64,000 nucleotides of DNA. Origin: Volvariella volvacea V23. Its lineage: Eukaryota; Basidiomycota; Agaricomycetes; Agaricales; Pluteaceae. Below, piece after piece: positions 1 through 12,092 of the stretch (position 1 is its first letter; each line of letters begins with the position of its first letter). The position numbers and the translations under genes were made by a program. The stretch spans positions 248,001 through 312,000 of the forward strand of contig KB722754.1 of assembly GCA_000349905.1 (NCBI GenBank), in the 5' to 3' direction. The notes under the pieces are model-generated. The model worked only from the letters and a program-made list of their open reading frames with translations. It searched no databases and was not told the origin of the DNA.

Positions 1-508
1 GCTCGGTGTGTTGTATACTAGGTATGTTGGTTGCACGTACGTTACGCCCCTACGTTTATGAATGTGGTTGATGCCAACTGTATATAATTTAGCTCCAGCC
101 CCACCTCCATTGTCAACTCTCACCATGTCGGGGTCCATAAATTTGGGAATCAGCTTTGCATATTGTAACATAGTGTCGCAGGCGAGGATATCCAATTGAA
201 CAGTTTCCCAGAAAGAGTAAGTGTAATGGCTACTGCCGGATATAGCATAGTGGAGCGAATATGCTCGTAATTGCCATGAATGGGATGGGAATGAACATAG
301 TGCAGGCTTTGGAGAGACGTACGTTGATCTCTAACGGGGCAATGTTGAAGGGGGTTGGAGGCTGAAGCGCCGAATATCGATGAGTAGTTTGGATTTGGGA
401 TGTACGGCTGGAATAGGTGCTTGCCCCACACGGCGCGCTTTATTTATGCGTGTATGGGTCAATGCAGCATGTTGCAACTTTTTACCGAACCAATCTACAG
501 GTTTATAC
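1..508. other. Intergenic, no gene seen
   Basis: I see no protein with recognisable features on either strand. The open frames here are short and match no family I know. The stretch is presumably the upstream region of the F-box gene that starts at 509, but no clear TATA element stands out. Confidence 0.5.
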
Positions 509-2256
509 ATGGAAGACAAAACCTCACTCTCACCAATCGAGCGCTGTCCCAACGAAATCCTTTCTCGCATCTACCACTTCATAGCCCAACAAAACCCCGT
601 TCCAAGGAAAAGAGACGCCCGTGCATTACGACTCACATGCCGCCATCTCAACGTCTTCTTCACGCAATATTCCATTAGCAGAGTTGAGTTCTCTTGGAGC
701 GTTGAAGAGATCCCCACAGGTCTCTCGATACGCGAGCGTGCATTTCGACAGATGGTAGCTCCAGCGCCCAAGGTCTTCATACCCTTTGCCTCCTACGTTA
801 CCGTCTATTTCTTCGGCTTTAATCGATGCAGGCAGGAACTGCAGACACCCCAGGTCGCACGTGACCTCATTGGTCAACTAGAACCTTTTTGGGATGAGAT
901 CAGGCGGTACGAATCCTTGAAGCACCTCGAAGTTCATTGGTCTGATTCTGGGGCTGGGGAAGGTCCAGAGAGACCAATTTACCAGATCGTCGCAGATAAA
1001 CTATTTCGGACAGTTCAACAGGCCACGAATTTCAAGCTTCAAAGACTCTCTTGGTTCGTGCCGTATGCGCTTCGATTAGATCCACTCGTGCCGGAATCGT
1101 TTCAATCGACACTTGGGTTACAAGAGCTGTACGTTGACGGTTATTACGATAGCGAACATCCACGTAGCCAGGAGTCCACTGCGCCCACGATCTCATTGTT
1201 AGGCGACCTCGTCCTCCGTAACCCCTCCCTTCGTTCTATATCACTGCATAGCGACTCCCCATATATAATTTGTAAGTGGGAGGATATGTTCCCTGCCCAA
1301 GTCGATCAACTTGCCGTCGAGAAAATTGAAGTTGAAGGATACTTCACTGGATTGCCGTCGATGTCTCCAATATCCTGTCCAACGTTTCCAAAGGTACCCT
1401 TCCTCAAGGAGCTCAACATCAGCAACCCTCAACGCCTCTATCGGCAGTTTGGGTTAAATCTCGATGCCTTATGGATCGTGCTCAAAAATTCATCGACTCG
1501 GCTCTCAAAGCTCACGCTCACATATGGTCTCTCGGACGTGCTTGGGGAATATCTACAGTCCTATAGTGGCTTATCGCATTGGGACAGCAAAATATGCCTT
1601 CCCTCTGTCACTATCAACACTAAAAGCAATCTTTCGGATCGCTTCTTGCAAAAGATCCTTCCCCATCACGCATCTTCATTAGTCGTGCTCCGTCTTAGCC
1701 CAGACCTCAAACGTGAATGGGTCAGCAATAACTCGAATTGGGAGGTATCGCAATCGATCCATCTACCTGGCCTATCTCATCTTCTTTTACCAATCTCACA
1801 ACACTCACAACCACATCTCTGCCAAGCTGGGACCTCACAGCAGAGCGGTTGCAACAATTGCTCGACTACATCACGGAAATGCCTAGACTGTCCACATTTG
1901 AGATCGAATGGCTGCACCTGGGGCTCCCAACCACCGATATCCATGTCAGCACCAGGACTAGTGGAAGAGACGATGCAGATGAGTTTAGACAGTGCATTGG
2001 ATCGATTCAGAAGAGGGTATTCATTAAAAGATGCGCGCTGTTGTTTTTGAGGATTTGGAGGACCTTGGACGCGGGTTGGGGGATGGTCAAGTACGTGGTA
2101 CAATGGGTCACGATATTTCCATTTACTACAGACAGTGAGAATGGTGATGAAACAGACAGTCGCATTCTTGCGTACGAGGAGCGCTTTCCGCTGGATAAGC
2201 TTAGGTTTTCCACCAACTATGAGGATTCGGACGTCGAATGCGAGCTTTGGGAATAG
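509..2256 (+). pseudogene. F-box protein, broken by a one-base frameshift
   Basis: This is a divergent F-box protein of a family that recurs through the window. The ATG at 509 is chosen because the family's N-terminal motif (IERCPNEILSRIYHF) follows within ten codons; an upstream in-frame ATG at 380 would add residues absent from the paralogues. F-box proteins normally bind Skp1 and present substrates to SCF ubiquitin ligases; the substrate here is unknown. The first frame runs to 2050, but family similarity leaves it at about 1743. Paralogues read Asn-Trp-Asp-Gly-Ile-Ala-Ile there, whereas here one base is missing after TGG GA. The conserved C-terminal part (AIDPSTWP, then LDYITEMPRL, then EERFPLDKLRF) continues in another frame to a stop at 2254. 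A sequencing error is possible; otherwise the protein loses its last third. Confidence 0.75.
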
Positions 2257-2570
2257 GCATTTGTAGCACGATGAATCACACTAGTGTCGTATTCTATCCA
2301 CATTAGCTCTTCTTCATCGCAAACAGCGCGAGTGAGCATCAATTACAATCTCATATCCTTGACTTATAGTTGAGCTAATACGTGCGCCGACAAGATACCC
2401 AGCCAATGTATAACTTTGTCAACTATCATCTCTTCGAATTTTCCGCACTCTTCACGCATGTCTTTAACAGATTCAAACACATTCCATTGAATATACATAG
2501 TAGATCTATTCATACAACAAGGGCACCAGGCGAATTAAAATAGTAGCTCCAATTGGAAGCATGAGTAATA
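2257..2570. other. Intergenic between convergent genes
   Basis: This AT-rich stretch lies between the 3' ends of the F-box gene (plus strand) and the NACHT tail (minus strand). No gene is visible; it probably holds both 3' untranslated regions. Confidence 0.5.
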
Positions 2571-3017
2571 TTAACCAAAGTAAGTGTGCGGGCTATGTCT
2601 ATTTTCCAATGTCCCCGGTTTTGCTAGGGCTACTGTGAGGCTTGCATTTAGATTTGGAGTCACTGCCACTGGGCTACTTGAACTAGTTACTTCCTCATAT
2701 CTCGAATTGCATTTGGTTGGGTCATTATTCCTGTTTCCCTCGGTAGTCGAGCTTGAATCGGCAAATGTAGGGCTGACCACGTCGCTACAAATAGCCTGGG
2801 AATCGTCAGTCGCTGCTTCTTGTATAGCCTGACTAGAATCCCGGTCCACTGGCTTCGTGCCAGCCTCCTCTTCATAATTACGTTCCATACTAGGGCCCTT
2901 TGCAACGAAATCTGAGCTCGGAGACGGTAGTTTTAGGCCAAGCACCTCGGCGCATTTGCACTCGATAGGGTATTTGGCTAATTCTTCGTCCGTCATGGAA
3001 CTAATTTGAGCAATTGC
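2571..3017 (-). pseudogene. Orphaned C-terminal tail of the adjacent NACHT gene
   Basis: On the minus strand this stretch continues, in frame, from the TAG at 3018-3020 that ends the NACHT gene. It encodes AIAQISSMTDEELAKYPIEC, which matches the equivalent C-terminal exon of the paralogues at 50.2 kb (DEEMAKYPPIQCKC) and 58.8 kb (EELVKYPIKCRC). After that motif it is Ser/Thr/Glu-rich and of low complexity, and it lacks the hydrophobic segment that ends the 50.2 kb copy. It is probably no longer translated, unless the stop is read through or removed by splicing. Confidence 0.65.
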
Positions 3018-5625
3018 CTACTCCGAGGACTCGGGCTCGGGGAAGTTATCGCGTGCAAGGTGTTGTAAGTAAGCAAGGAGAGAAGCTGGGATGACACCCT
3101 CAAAGTGCTGCGCCAACGTGACTTAGAATGAGACGTACGATGGCAAAAGCAGGGACTTACTTTGAATAATCGGGAAAGCTCTGTATACTTGTCGCGGGGT
3201 TGTTCGTCGACGGGGGTTTGAAATATGTCGATGGCGAGTTCCTTCAGTGTCATTAAGGTTCGCCGGTCAACCTCGATTCTTGTTTGTGAGTTACGAAGCT
3301 TTAACCAGTCCCAAACGCTATTGCTAGAGTGACGGCAATCAGCCTATGAACAGGGGATGCACTGTGGATATACTTACTAAAACAAATGACGATGCCATAT
3401 GGACATAGAAAGGAATACATCTACTGGTGTGAAAATCGACTCTATTATTTTAGTTCCGATCGCTGGTAAATCGGCGGTGGAATAATGGCCTGGCTGTGTA
3501 GCCAAGTTGTATAAAAATATCTCCAAATCATGGCTATTCCTGTTTGCAAGGTATTCCCAAGCACTATGAACAAGGCTTCGAGCTTTGCAAGCATGCAGAC
3601 CATCGGGGAGGAGGTCAACATCTCGAAATCTACCAATCACAAGCACGATTAGTAGGTTTGGTTCAATATCCCCCTCAAAATCGAAATGGATTGCCTGTGC
3701 CCATGAATGAAGTATGCACAGAAATACCACAAGTTCTTTGTGTGACAACACTCCAGACTGAAGACCTTTTGCCCAATTATGAAGCAAGTGACGCGAAAAA
3801 ATTTCACCTGGGGGTGGGAAAAGGTCATGAGGGAACACATCGTCCAATTGATTCTGTTGTCATCGTCACTAGCTTCAGGATGTGAATATTACATACCTTT
3901 CTCTCTTCTGGAAGACTAGACAACCGCTGCCGAAACGTATCGTACTTTTCTCTGATTATAGACAGATCGAACTTTACAAATAAGAGGGCAGTTCTCAACC
4001 AATATTTGGAGATCATTTGAGCAAGTGCATTTGAAAGGTCCGGTGTAAATGAGATATCCGGTCCAGGGATTGCGGCTTGGATGTGAAGCCATGTGAGGCG
4101 TATTAGATAGGGTCCCTGCGCATCTGTGCTTGCCCATCGGACGGCCTTCGGCAGTAAGAATGTAGGGACCTTGGGATTAAATACACAGTAATCGCCACTT
4201 CTTGAGGCATCGTGAAGGTATTCGACAAAGGATGTGTGATAGACCTCGGTATTGCGATAGTCGGAGTCGGGAACTTTGAGGATGGAGTGTAAGGGTTGTA
4301 GGGCAATTCGAAGGCGATTTGACTTGATTTCCAAGAGTTCACCTAACCTTGCCAAGTCTTTGACTTGACAGCCTTCACCACCTGTAATCAAAAACAAGCA
4401 TGGGAGAACCAGATAGCCTGCCTTCTTTGAGCACGCAGAAGAGATCATGAGGTTATAGAGGAGGTCGACTGGTGCAAATGCATAAGCCTTTTCGTCGTTG
4501 GGCGTCTCGAATATGCTATTGAGCCTTTCGACTGGATCGCCCTCTTCGTCGTCCAACCACCGAAGGATGGTAAGAACATAGGTGAATTGGCCCTGTGCGA
4601 GTGAAATTATACGCTTGATAGAGCCTTCAGGCGGCCACTGACAACTTCCTACTATTGTTCGACGACGTCGGTGGATTGAGCGGAAGCCTGATGTGAGAAT
4701 AAGGCACATATCTTCACGCGATTCTTGCGTGTCAGAGAGCATGAGCGAGGGCAGGAAATGTGTGGGGTACTGGCTGGTAAGTAAATCCATCTCTGATTGA
4801 ATGTGGGACTCAGGACGACTACAAATTAGGAAGGAAAAACAATGGCTGAGGTGGTGTTGGTGGAATAAGACAAGAAGTTGAAGGAGTTTTTGTTGGCCAG
4901 AAGATGGTTCGCATTCATCAAGACCATCAATGACAATTAACGATCTCCGAGAGACCGTTTCTGGTCGTATCTGACAAAGGGGCTTGATAACGAGTGCGTT
5001 CCATTGATACTCTATGGCGGCATCGAGGACCGATGGGTCGTTTAAAATCACATCCTCGATCACTTTCCCAACCTCAGGCATAACCACCGAAATGCGATAG
5101 ATGATGGTTGAAATGAATCTCTTCAGCGAGTTACGGTTGTTATCGTTCCTCCAGAAGAAGAAGCTTCCAGCAAGCAGGATTGGATCATCTTCATTCAATT
5201 CTTCGCAAACACGGCTAGCAATAGCAGTCTTCCCTGTCCCAACTGAACCTCTGAGCCAAAAAATATGTGACTCCGAGTTGACGTCCATCGCCCAGTGCTT
5301 TGTGGATGAGATAATAGATCGGCGGGTATCTTTGTGGCACTTTGGTGCATCGGCCCTGATATCACCATTGAAGGTAGCTTGAGAACAGTTGTATTTGAGC
5401 AGCCTCTCTCGGGGTGAGACTGCTCGCCAATCACGGGTAAGCAATGGATAGCATATGGTGGGGACAGTGGGTGCGCTTACCTTCTTGCGATGTCGAATAA
5501 TGGTAGTTGAGATTAACATCTCTCGCCGCATTGCTCATGTTACCAGTATTATAAACAGTTGCGTGAGACAAAAAATTGTTACTTCCGGTACCATATTGAC
5601 GAGTTGTATCATTGCTCGATGACAT
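3018..5625 (-). CDS. NACHT-type STAND P-loop NTPase (copy A)
   Basis: Proposed exons on the minus strand are 5625-5481, 5419-3897, 3853-3378, 3323-3161 and 3107-3018, giving 798 residues. Exon 1 encodes about 48 residues ending in a motif shared with two paralogues (ATVYNTGNMSNAARDVNLN). Exon 2 holds the NTPase: a Walker A in WLRGSVGTGKTAIA, a Walker B in LIVIDGLDEC, CSRPESHI, and a later YHTSFVEYLHDASRS motif typical of the region after the NACHT module. Such STAND ATPases act as nucleotide-dependent switches in fungal self/non-self recognition and cell death; that role is known for the superfamily and only inferred here. No WD40, ankyrin or TPR repeats follow. A TAG at 3018-3020 cuts the last exon short compared with both paralogues. 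Exon phases agree throughout, and the orthologous junctions match those of copy C. Confidence 0.8.
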
Positions 5626-5931
5626 CGAGCCTGTAAGGGATTATTGAGCGCTTTCACTATGTAAAGAATTCTGCAACAAACCGTGGGGGTGTGACATTCT
5701 GATCCAAGTATTGCCGCCCTACGAATACACCAATGCCGTTCTGCTGTCGCTAGTAACGCCTACAAGATAGACCGTACGATGACGATAAAATTCACGGGCT
5801 GAATGAGGGCAAGTGATGAGTGTGCTTGTGAGGATGTGGTCTTCGACTGCTTTGAGTTGGGAGTTGCTGTCAAGGTGTGTCCTGCCATTTCGTGTTGGGG
5901 GTAAATACCTCGTTTCTGGGTTTGTATCAAC
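5626..5931. other. Upstream region of NACHT copy A
   Basis: No coding potential is recognised. It lies upstream of the minus-strand NACHT start and presumably carries its promoter. Confidence 0.45.
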
Positions 5932-6150
5932 ATGGAAGACCGCCGCTCAAGAGCTTCAGTTCGGCACTCTCGGAGGGCTAACTTGCACAGCCACCATTTG
6001 AGCAATTCAGGGGTGGGAGATGCCCAAGCCGTCCAGCGCTGTCCTAATGAAAATCCTCTCCTACACCTATCGCCTCATGGGCTACGAAGCCCAAATATCC
6101 ATTCACCAGCCCCCGTGCCGTTTGGGACTTGAATATCTGTATGCTGGTAT
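5932..6150 (+). pseudogene. Relic of an F-box N-terminus
   Basis: Reading from the ATG at 5932, the frame reaches VQRCPNE near 6034-6054, which is the F-box motif of the family at 509, 6795 and 19554. The family consensus then reads ILSRIYHF. Here an extra A after the GAA codon shifts the frame, and the shifted frame reads ILSYTYRLMGYEA. Nothing resembling the rest of the family follows. It is a short degenerate fragment, probably left from a duplication of the neighbouring gene. Confidence 0.5.
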
Positions 6151-6794
6151 GGCGCTCCTGTAATAGGTTTGAAATCGCGCCTATGCCAGTGAGCCATACG
6201 TCTAAACGCCAGCAGAAACCCCAACGCCCATCTTCTCCCTGGTTCGCAGCAGCCCATGCACTGCCGCTCTTCAACTCCCACTTTTTAGTATCCTCACATT
6301 CTTCATCTAGCATCAAGCTTAAGGTACTAACTCTACAGTCACTTATGCCTGCCGAGGCTCAGAAATTTACTCAAGCAATATCTCCAACTCTTTAGCAGAA
6401 TATTTTGACTTAGATGTAAAATCTGGCCTGCGAGACAACTGCCATATGCATTTTATCGATCTGGGAGCTAAGATCCGAAATTTGGGAGTTGTTGGCACCT
6501 GGTGTTCGACTTAACCGAGGCCCATCTGTCGAGTTTGATGTTCCAATCCAGTCGCAACTACACCAGCACTGGCACTAGAATTCCAACGAAACCATGATTC
6601 CATTGAGGTGCTTACCGAGAAACGCGCAGTAAGCTCCAAGCAGGTAGAGACAATAGCAGGATAGTTCATAAGCCCCTCACCAACGATATACTAGACAGAC
6701 AACCCCTATATGACTTTCTACTTTTGGTGAAAGCAACGCAACACAGCCACACGCATACACCAGTTCCTTCCAACCTCAACGCTAACAATCTTTC
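6151..6794. other. Intergenic, no gene seen
   Basis: Several short open frames on both strands show no family similarity. The final part should hold the promoter of the F-box gene at 6795. Confidence 0.45.
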
Positions 6795-8568
6795 ATGGGC
6801 GATATCGACAATCGTACCTCGCCTTTCGAGCGCTGTGCTAACGAAATTCTCTCAGAGATCTATTGGTTTCTATCCCAGCAATTGTCGCACAAAACTATAC
6901 AAGATGTCCTTTCTCTGCGCCTCACATCACATCGACTCAACTCCTTTTTCACTCAATACGCTGTTCCAAAGGTTGGGTTCTCATGGGATGCCAAAGGAAG
7001 CGCCACAGGCCTATCGGTCCGCAGGATTCCAGGCAGGCCAATGATATCTCCAGCGCCCGAGATCTTCGTACCCGTTATCACATATGTGCCCATCTATTTC
7101 TTCAACTTCAACGAAGGTCGCCCAGAATTACAAACACCCACGACCGCACAAGAGCTTGTTGACCAATTTCAGCCGTTTTGGGACGAACTAGGGAGATACG
7201 CATTTTTAAAGCGTCTCGAGGTCAATTGGGTAGATTATGGGGCTAAGCCAGGTCTGGAAAGACCGATCTTCACTACCCTTGCAGATAAATTACTGCGAAC
7301 TGTCCACATGGCCACGAACGGCAGACTTGATCAACTTTTTTGGAAAATTCCGTGGGCGCTTCATCTAGCGCAACCAATACCCAAGACGTTTGAATCGAGT
7401 CTCGACTTGCAAGAATTGCAGGTTCACGCTCATTATAATGGTGGGCATCCAGAGGGATATGGGCCCGATCAGCTTAAATTGTCACTACTAGGCGATGTCG
7501 TCCTGCATAATCCAAATATTCGCTCCATAATCCTCCAGGGTGCGTCACCATATACCTTCTGTACATGGGAGGAGTTGTTCCCACCACAACTCGATAAGCT
7601 CGCTATCGAGAAGATCAGAATCGAAGGATACCTCTCTCGCACACCGTCGTTCCCCTCATCGTCCATCTCGGCGTTCACAAAACTCCCACACCTCAAGGAA
7701 CTCGCCATGTATACTGGCAGGCTACATCATACGTCTGAAACCAATCTTGATCCCTTATGGATGCTGCTCAAAAACTCTGATGCACGGCTCACACGATTAG
7801 AACTCCAATACGGCCTCTCCGATGTGCTCGCAGATTATCTTGCATCTTATAGCGGGCTATCTCACCTGGAGTGCAACGTCTATCGTCCTCCTACATCTCT
7901 TTCAGACACCTTTTTATCGCGAATTCTGCCTCACCACGCAACCTCCCTTACCATGCTCCGTCTATCCCTGAGCCAGGACTTCAATATCGGTAATTCAGGT
8001 CGGGAGGGCATAGCAATTAATCCATCAACTTGGCCTGCCCCCTCAGCCTTCAGGAGACTCAGACTTCTTGACATCGCCACACCCCCAAAGTGGGATCTAA
8101 CAGTTGAGCGTGCTCGGCACCTTCTTGATTACATCACAGAAATGCCCAAACTTCGACTGTTCGAGGCCCAATGGTTGCAGCCCAACCCTTTCCTCCACGC
8201 CACCGGCGAACACTCTAACCAGCATTATCCCATAAATTCACAGGAATTTGACCGGCGTATATCGTCTATCGGGGAGAACGTCGCTGTCAAAAGATGTTCT
8301 CTGGTATCATTAGAATTCACAATGGAATGTGGGATGCAACTTGGCGATAAGAGAATTGCAGCATGGAGGATAGAATTTCCAGGTACGACTATCGTTTCCA
8401 TTCTTGAACTCGAACAGCTGCTGATAGATCTTTCTAGTCGTAATGGGTGATACTGCTGAAAGTGCTAGTGCACGCGCTCTAGCTTCGGATGAGGACTTTC
8501 TATTGAAGGATTTTGAACATTCGTGTAAATGGGACGATTCACATATTATATGCTCATATCCAGGTTAG
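6795..8568 (+). CDS. Divergent F-box protein with a 3' intron
   Basis: The N-terminus (SPFERCANEILSEIYWFL) is the F-box motif of the local family, and the body aligns with the copies at 19554 and 42682 throughout (LEVNWVDYGAK, WEELFPPQLDKLAIE, YGLSDVLADYLASYSGLSH, INPSTWP, LLDYITEMPKL). Read without splicing, the frame stops at 8450 and lacks the family's C-terminal block. A 55-base intron at 8383-8437 (donor GTACGA, acceptor TTTCTAG) restores it: the new exon reads LASDEDFLLKDFEHSCKWDD, which resembles EERFPLNRFSLYYDIDD of relatives, and stops at 8566-8568. The predicted role is a substrate receptor of SCF ubiquitin ligase, with unknown target. The intron is inferred from similarity and not proven. 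Confidence 0.8.
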
Positions 8569-9222
8569 CACCTTGGCATTCGTTTTTGAAAGCGCGAATT
8601 CAGTGGAGGAGTGGTATTGGCTGAGCAGTGAGTCAATATGCAGTTGATAACGTTGCTTTCTTAGACCACGTCATCGAGTGGTAGTAGCCATAGCTAAAAA
8701 TCGTATTTTTTAACCTCCCCTCCAATTTATTAAGTGGAAAAAAAATTTAAGAAATCGTAATTCATTGGCTGATTTCGTGTGACCTTTGTATCCACTTCTG
8801 TATTGCTCGATTGACAACTCCGCCAAGGAACCACCAGAACATTGAAGTAGAAGAGGGTGATGGTCGACGAAGATACAGGAGAAAGCTTAGTGTCGGAGTC
8901 TCTGGTTGTCCACCCTTTCCCGTGTGCTGTCACTACTTAGATGATTGGTGTCATAACCCCTTGCCACCTAAGTCCTTCCGAACAGCTAAACCGACGAATG
9001 GCGTGTGTATGGGCTCATATATTCCCAACCATAGCAATACTACGAATACGTGTGACAAAAAGATTATGCTGTACAATGCAGAAACGAGAAACGAGAAGCA
9101 AGATGACACTAATACACCTCAGAAAAATCGAGGTCAGTAAAAAGACAGCAAAACCCATGAGATAGAATGGTTGCGCTTTGCATTTTTACAAGTCTTAAAG
9201 CCAGGGCGCAGAAACCTCAAGC
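8569..9222. other. Intergenic between convergent genes
   Basis: AT-rich sequence with A and T runs near 8706-8750 lies between the 3' ends of the F-box gene and the aldehyde dehydrogenase gene. No gene is recognised. Confidence 0.45.
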
Positions 9223-12092
9223 TCAAGCCCCAATTAACCCCTTTCTCTTCGCATACGCACCAACCAAGGCAAGCACTAGCCCAAAGAGAAACCACCGGCC
9301 CCAGCCTCCCTTCTTATCGTTGGGTGACGGTGGGCCTTTAGGTCGTGGTGGAAGACTCGGAGCTAGTCCGTACGTTGCTTTGAGCGTCTTTTTCTGTGAT
9401 ACGGAAGGAAATGAGAAAGGCAATAAGCAATTAGTATCCGATGAAAGGGAGATGATCTGGGGTGCTTACAGTGTAGGGAGGGAATCTGAACCCGATTATT
9501 TTATCGAGCCTGGGGTGTCAAAGTCAAAAACGGAAGTCCTAGAATGATGAAATTAGAAGAGTCGCTAACCAGCCTGGAGAATCCATTGAAGCCCTATTAT
9601 GCGTGAATGTGTCAAATGTGAATTTGCCCGTATGCGCGCCATCTATGAAGGGGGTGATCAATCCACCATGTTGAGCGACAAATGTGCGCAAAAAGGAGAA
9701 CTTACATCCACTAGGCCCAATACCGCCGAACGGTAGGCCATGGGCTGCACCACAAAACCATGTTGGGTCACCGAAATTGAGCAAGAACAAGCGCATATAC
9801 TCACCACCAGGGTGGATGACAACTTCATTCGCAACGGCAGCGCCACTCTGAGTTCTCTCAAAGACTTTTCGTTTAAATTCTGCGTCTTGAGAAAACACGT
9901 AAAGTGCCAATGGGTGATCCCTACGATTCATTCATGTTATCTCAACACCAAACATAACCGAATGAAAGGACGAAAAGCGTACCGGGCATTCACGAAGTCA
10001 ATGGCAGCGTCCACGTCTTCAACAGGTACAATCGGCAACAAGGGTCCAAATATTTCCCTAATAACACCCTCGTTAGCTCTCTTGTCCCTTTCTTCTCGAC
10101 AAAACACTCAAGAGACGGCAAACTCACTCAGTCATCAAAGAGTCATCACCCTTGACATCCTTCACAACCGTTGGAGCAATATACTTGTCCTTCTCGTTCG
10201 TCTCTCCTCCAATCGCCACTTCTCCCTTTGTGTCATCCAACAGGGCTTTAATCCTAGAATATGCCTGCGGTGTTACGATCCTCGAATAGGCATCTGGATC
10301 GGAGGGTTTGGTCGTTCCAGGGAAGAACTTTTGGTGTCTGCACAGGAACGTGAATAACGGGACGTCTAGGAAACAACAAGGCAGGATAAGAACTTACGCA
10401 TCCTTGAGAGCCTGAACCAACTTATCCTGGAAATGACTGGGGACGAGGATATAATCCGGAGCAACACAGGTTTGTCCCGCGTTCACAATTTTGCCCCAAA
10501 GAATCCTTCGTGCTGCCATTTCGAGGTCACAGTTGGGGTCTATGATGACAGGCGATTTGCCTAAAAGAAGTAAATGCGCAGACAGATTAGCTTCAATTCG
10601 GACGAAAGAATTCGAAGGTTCATTAATGGATATCAACCAACCTCCGAGTTCTAGCGTGACAGGCGTCAGGTGCTTCGCGGCGGCTGTGGCTACGATTTTT
10701 CCGACACGACCACCGCCTTATTCGAAGAGAGCGACAAAACTTAGGTTAGTATGCCCGGGGGCCAGTGGTTCCCTTGCTCACCAGTATACAAGACTAGAAA
10801 TCCTATTCAGCACCAAATACATCACTTCCTGTAAGAGAAGACGAAACTCACTATGATCCCATGGGAGTTCCAACAACTTGGTACTCTCAGCCACACTTCC
10901 ATTAACAATCCGCACCAAATCGGAATCCAAGTACTTCGGAATCAACTCTGCGAATAGAGCGCTGGTAGCAGGTGTCGACTCGGAGGGCTTGACAACTACA
11001 GCATTTCCTGCCGCGATTGCTCCGGCCTAGATTGGATAGAATAAGTGTTAGTGCCAATGTTTCCATAAACGATACAGTGCGGCACGAGAAGCGAGTCGAG
11101 GACACGAGACCAACACACCCCTGATCAACTCATTCAATCCAGACACTCACCAAGGGACCAATAGTCAACCAAACCGGATAATTGAATGGACTGATTACGA
11201 GCACCACTCCCTTGGGTTCTTTATAGATCACGGGCCTCATGGGCGTGAAGTTGATATTGAACTTGGGTTTCTCTGGTTTCGCCCATTGTTCGACGTTGGA
11301 ATGGACTATGGTGAGTTCGGAAAGAGAAGGGCCTATTTCGAGGCTGGAAGTTCAGGAATAGGGTGTGGGCGGCGTTGGACGGTGACAGGTGGTGGTCGAG
11401 TGGGGAAAGAGGGGGAGTAGGAATTGAATAGGTTCACGTCAGTAACGTCAGTAACGTTACAGGAGGTGCCAAGACGGAGTCATGAATAAAGGGTGGATCG
11501 TGTTTAGGACGTTGAGCGCTCGGCGTTCGCCCCCGAGTTGGTTTCCAACAACCAGCGGGACAGCAGGCTAGCATCCAACTAATATCACCAACACCATTTG
11601 AGACTGAGTGTAAGAAACGCACATCCTTGATGTTGCTGAACCAACACACCCCGCCTTGCTGTTCCAAAAAAAAAAAGAAACGTGATGAGGACGAAAATAA
11701 CTTACAAATTGGACTCCAACGCAGGTCTATTCAAATCCTTCTTCAAGGCTTCCTCGAACCTCTGGGTGTTGTCCTTGATCAAGTAAGCCAATTGAAGGAG
11801 TTGGTATTTGCGATAGGCAATGGGTTTGGATTTGCCGGAGCGGAAGCTCTTTTTGAGCTCTGCATGGATCTGCAAGCGCGGGAGACAGCCAACATCGGGT
11901 AGGATGGATGGTGAATTGAATGAATGAGTCCATCGTGCAGCAAGACCGTCCGGGCGTTGTATGGTTCGCGATTCACAAGACAGTGATAGAATGAGTCAAA
12001 GAGGTTAGCATTGCTCAACAATAAGTGCAAGAGTCACAAGCCAGGTATACCTTTGGGATCTCTTCAATTGGAGTATACTGTAGGCTAGACAT
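9223..12092 (-). CDS. HFD1: Fatty aldehyde dehydrogenase, membrane-anchored (HFD1/ALDH3 type)
   Basis: This multi-exon gene starts [14 protein letters not shown], with ATG at 12092-12090. It encodes an ALDH of the class 3 type, which oxidises long-chain fatty aldehydes such as hexadecenal to fatty acids using NAD(P). Ordered landmarks include [20 protein letters not shown], the PFNYPVW cofactor-pocket motif, [17 protein letters not shown] with the general-base Glu, [15 protein letters not shown] with the catalytic Cys, [20 protein letters not shown], and [17 protein letters not shown] followed by FRFPPYT. The last exon is Gly/Pro-rich and ends in a hydrophobic stretch ([20 protein letters not shown]) that should be a C-terminal membrane anchor, as in Hfd1 and mammalian ALDH3A2, which reside on ER or lipid-droplet membranes. 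About nine or more introns are present. All catalytic residues are visible, so it looks functional. Confidence 0.88.

Noticed and set aside
380..508. An earlier in-frame ATG for the first F-box gene
   Set aside because: The 43 extra residues have no counterpart in paralogues, which start just before the F-box motif.
9740..10357. A 205-codon plus-strand frame
   Set aside because: It runs antisense to several exons and introns of the aldehyde dehydrogenase gene and has no family features.
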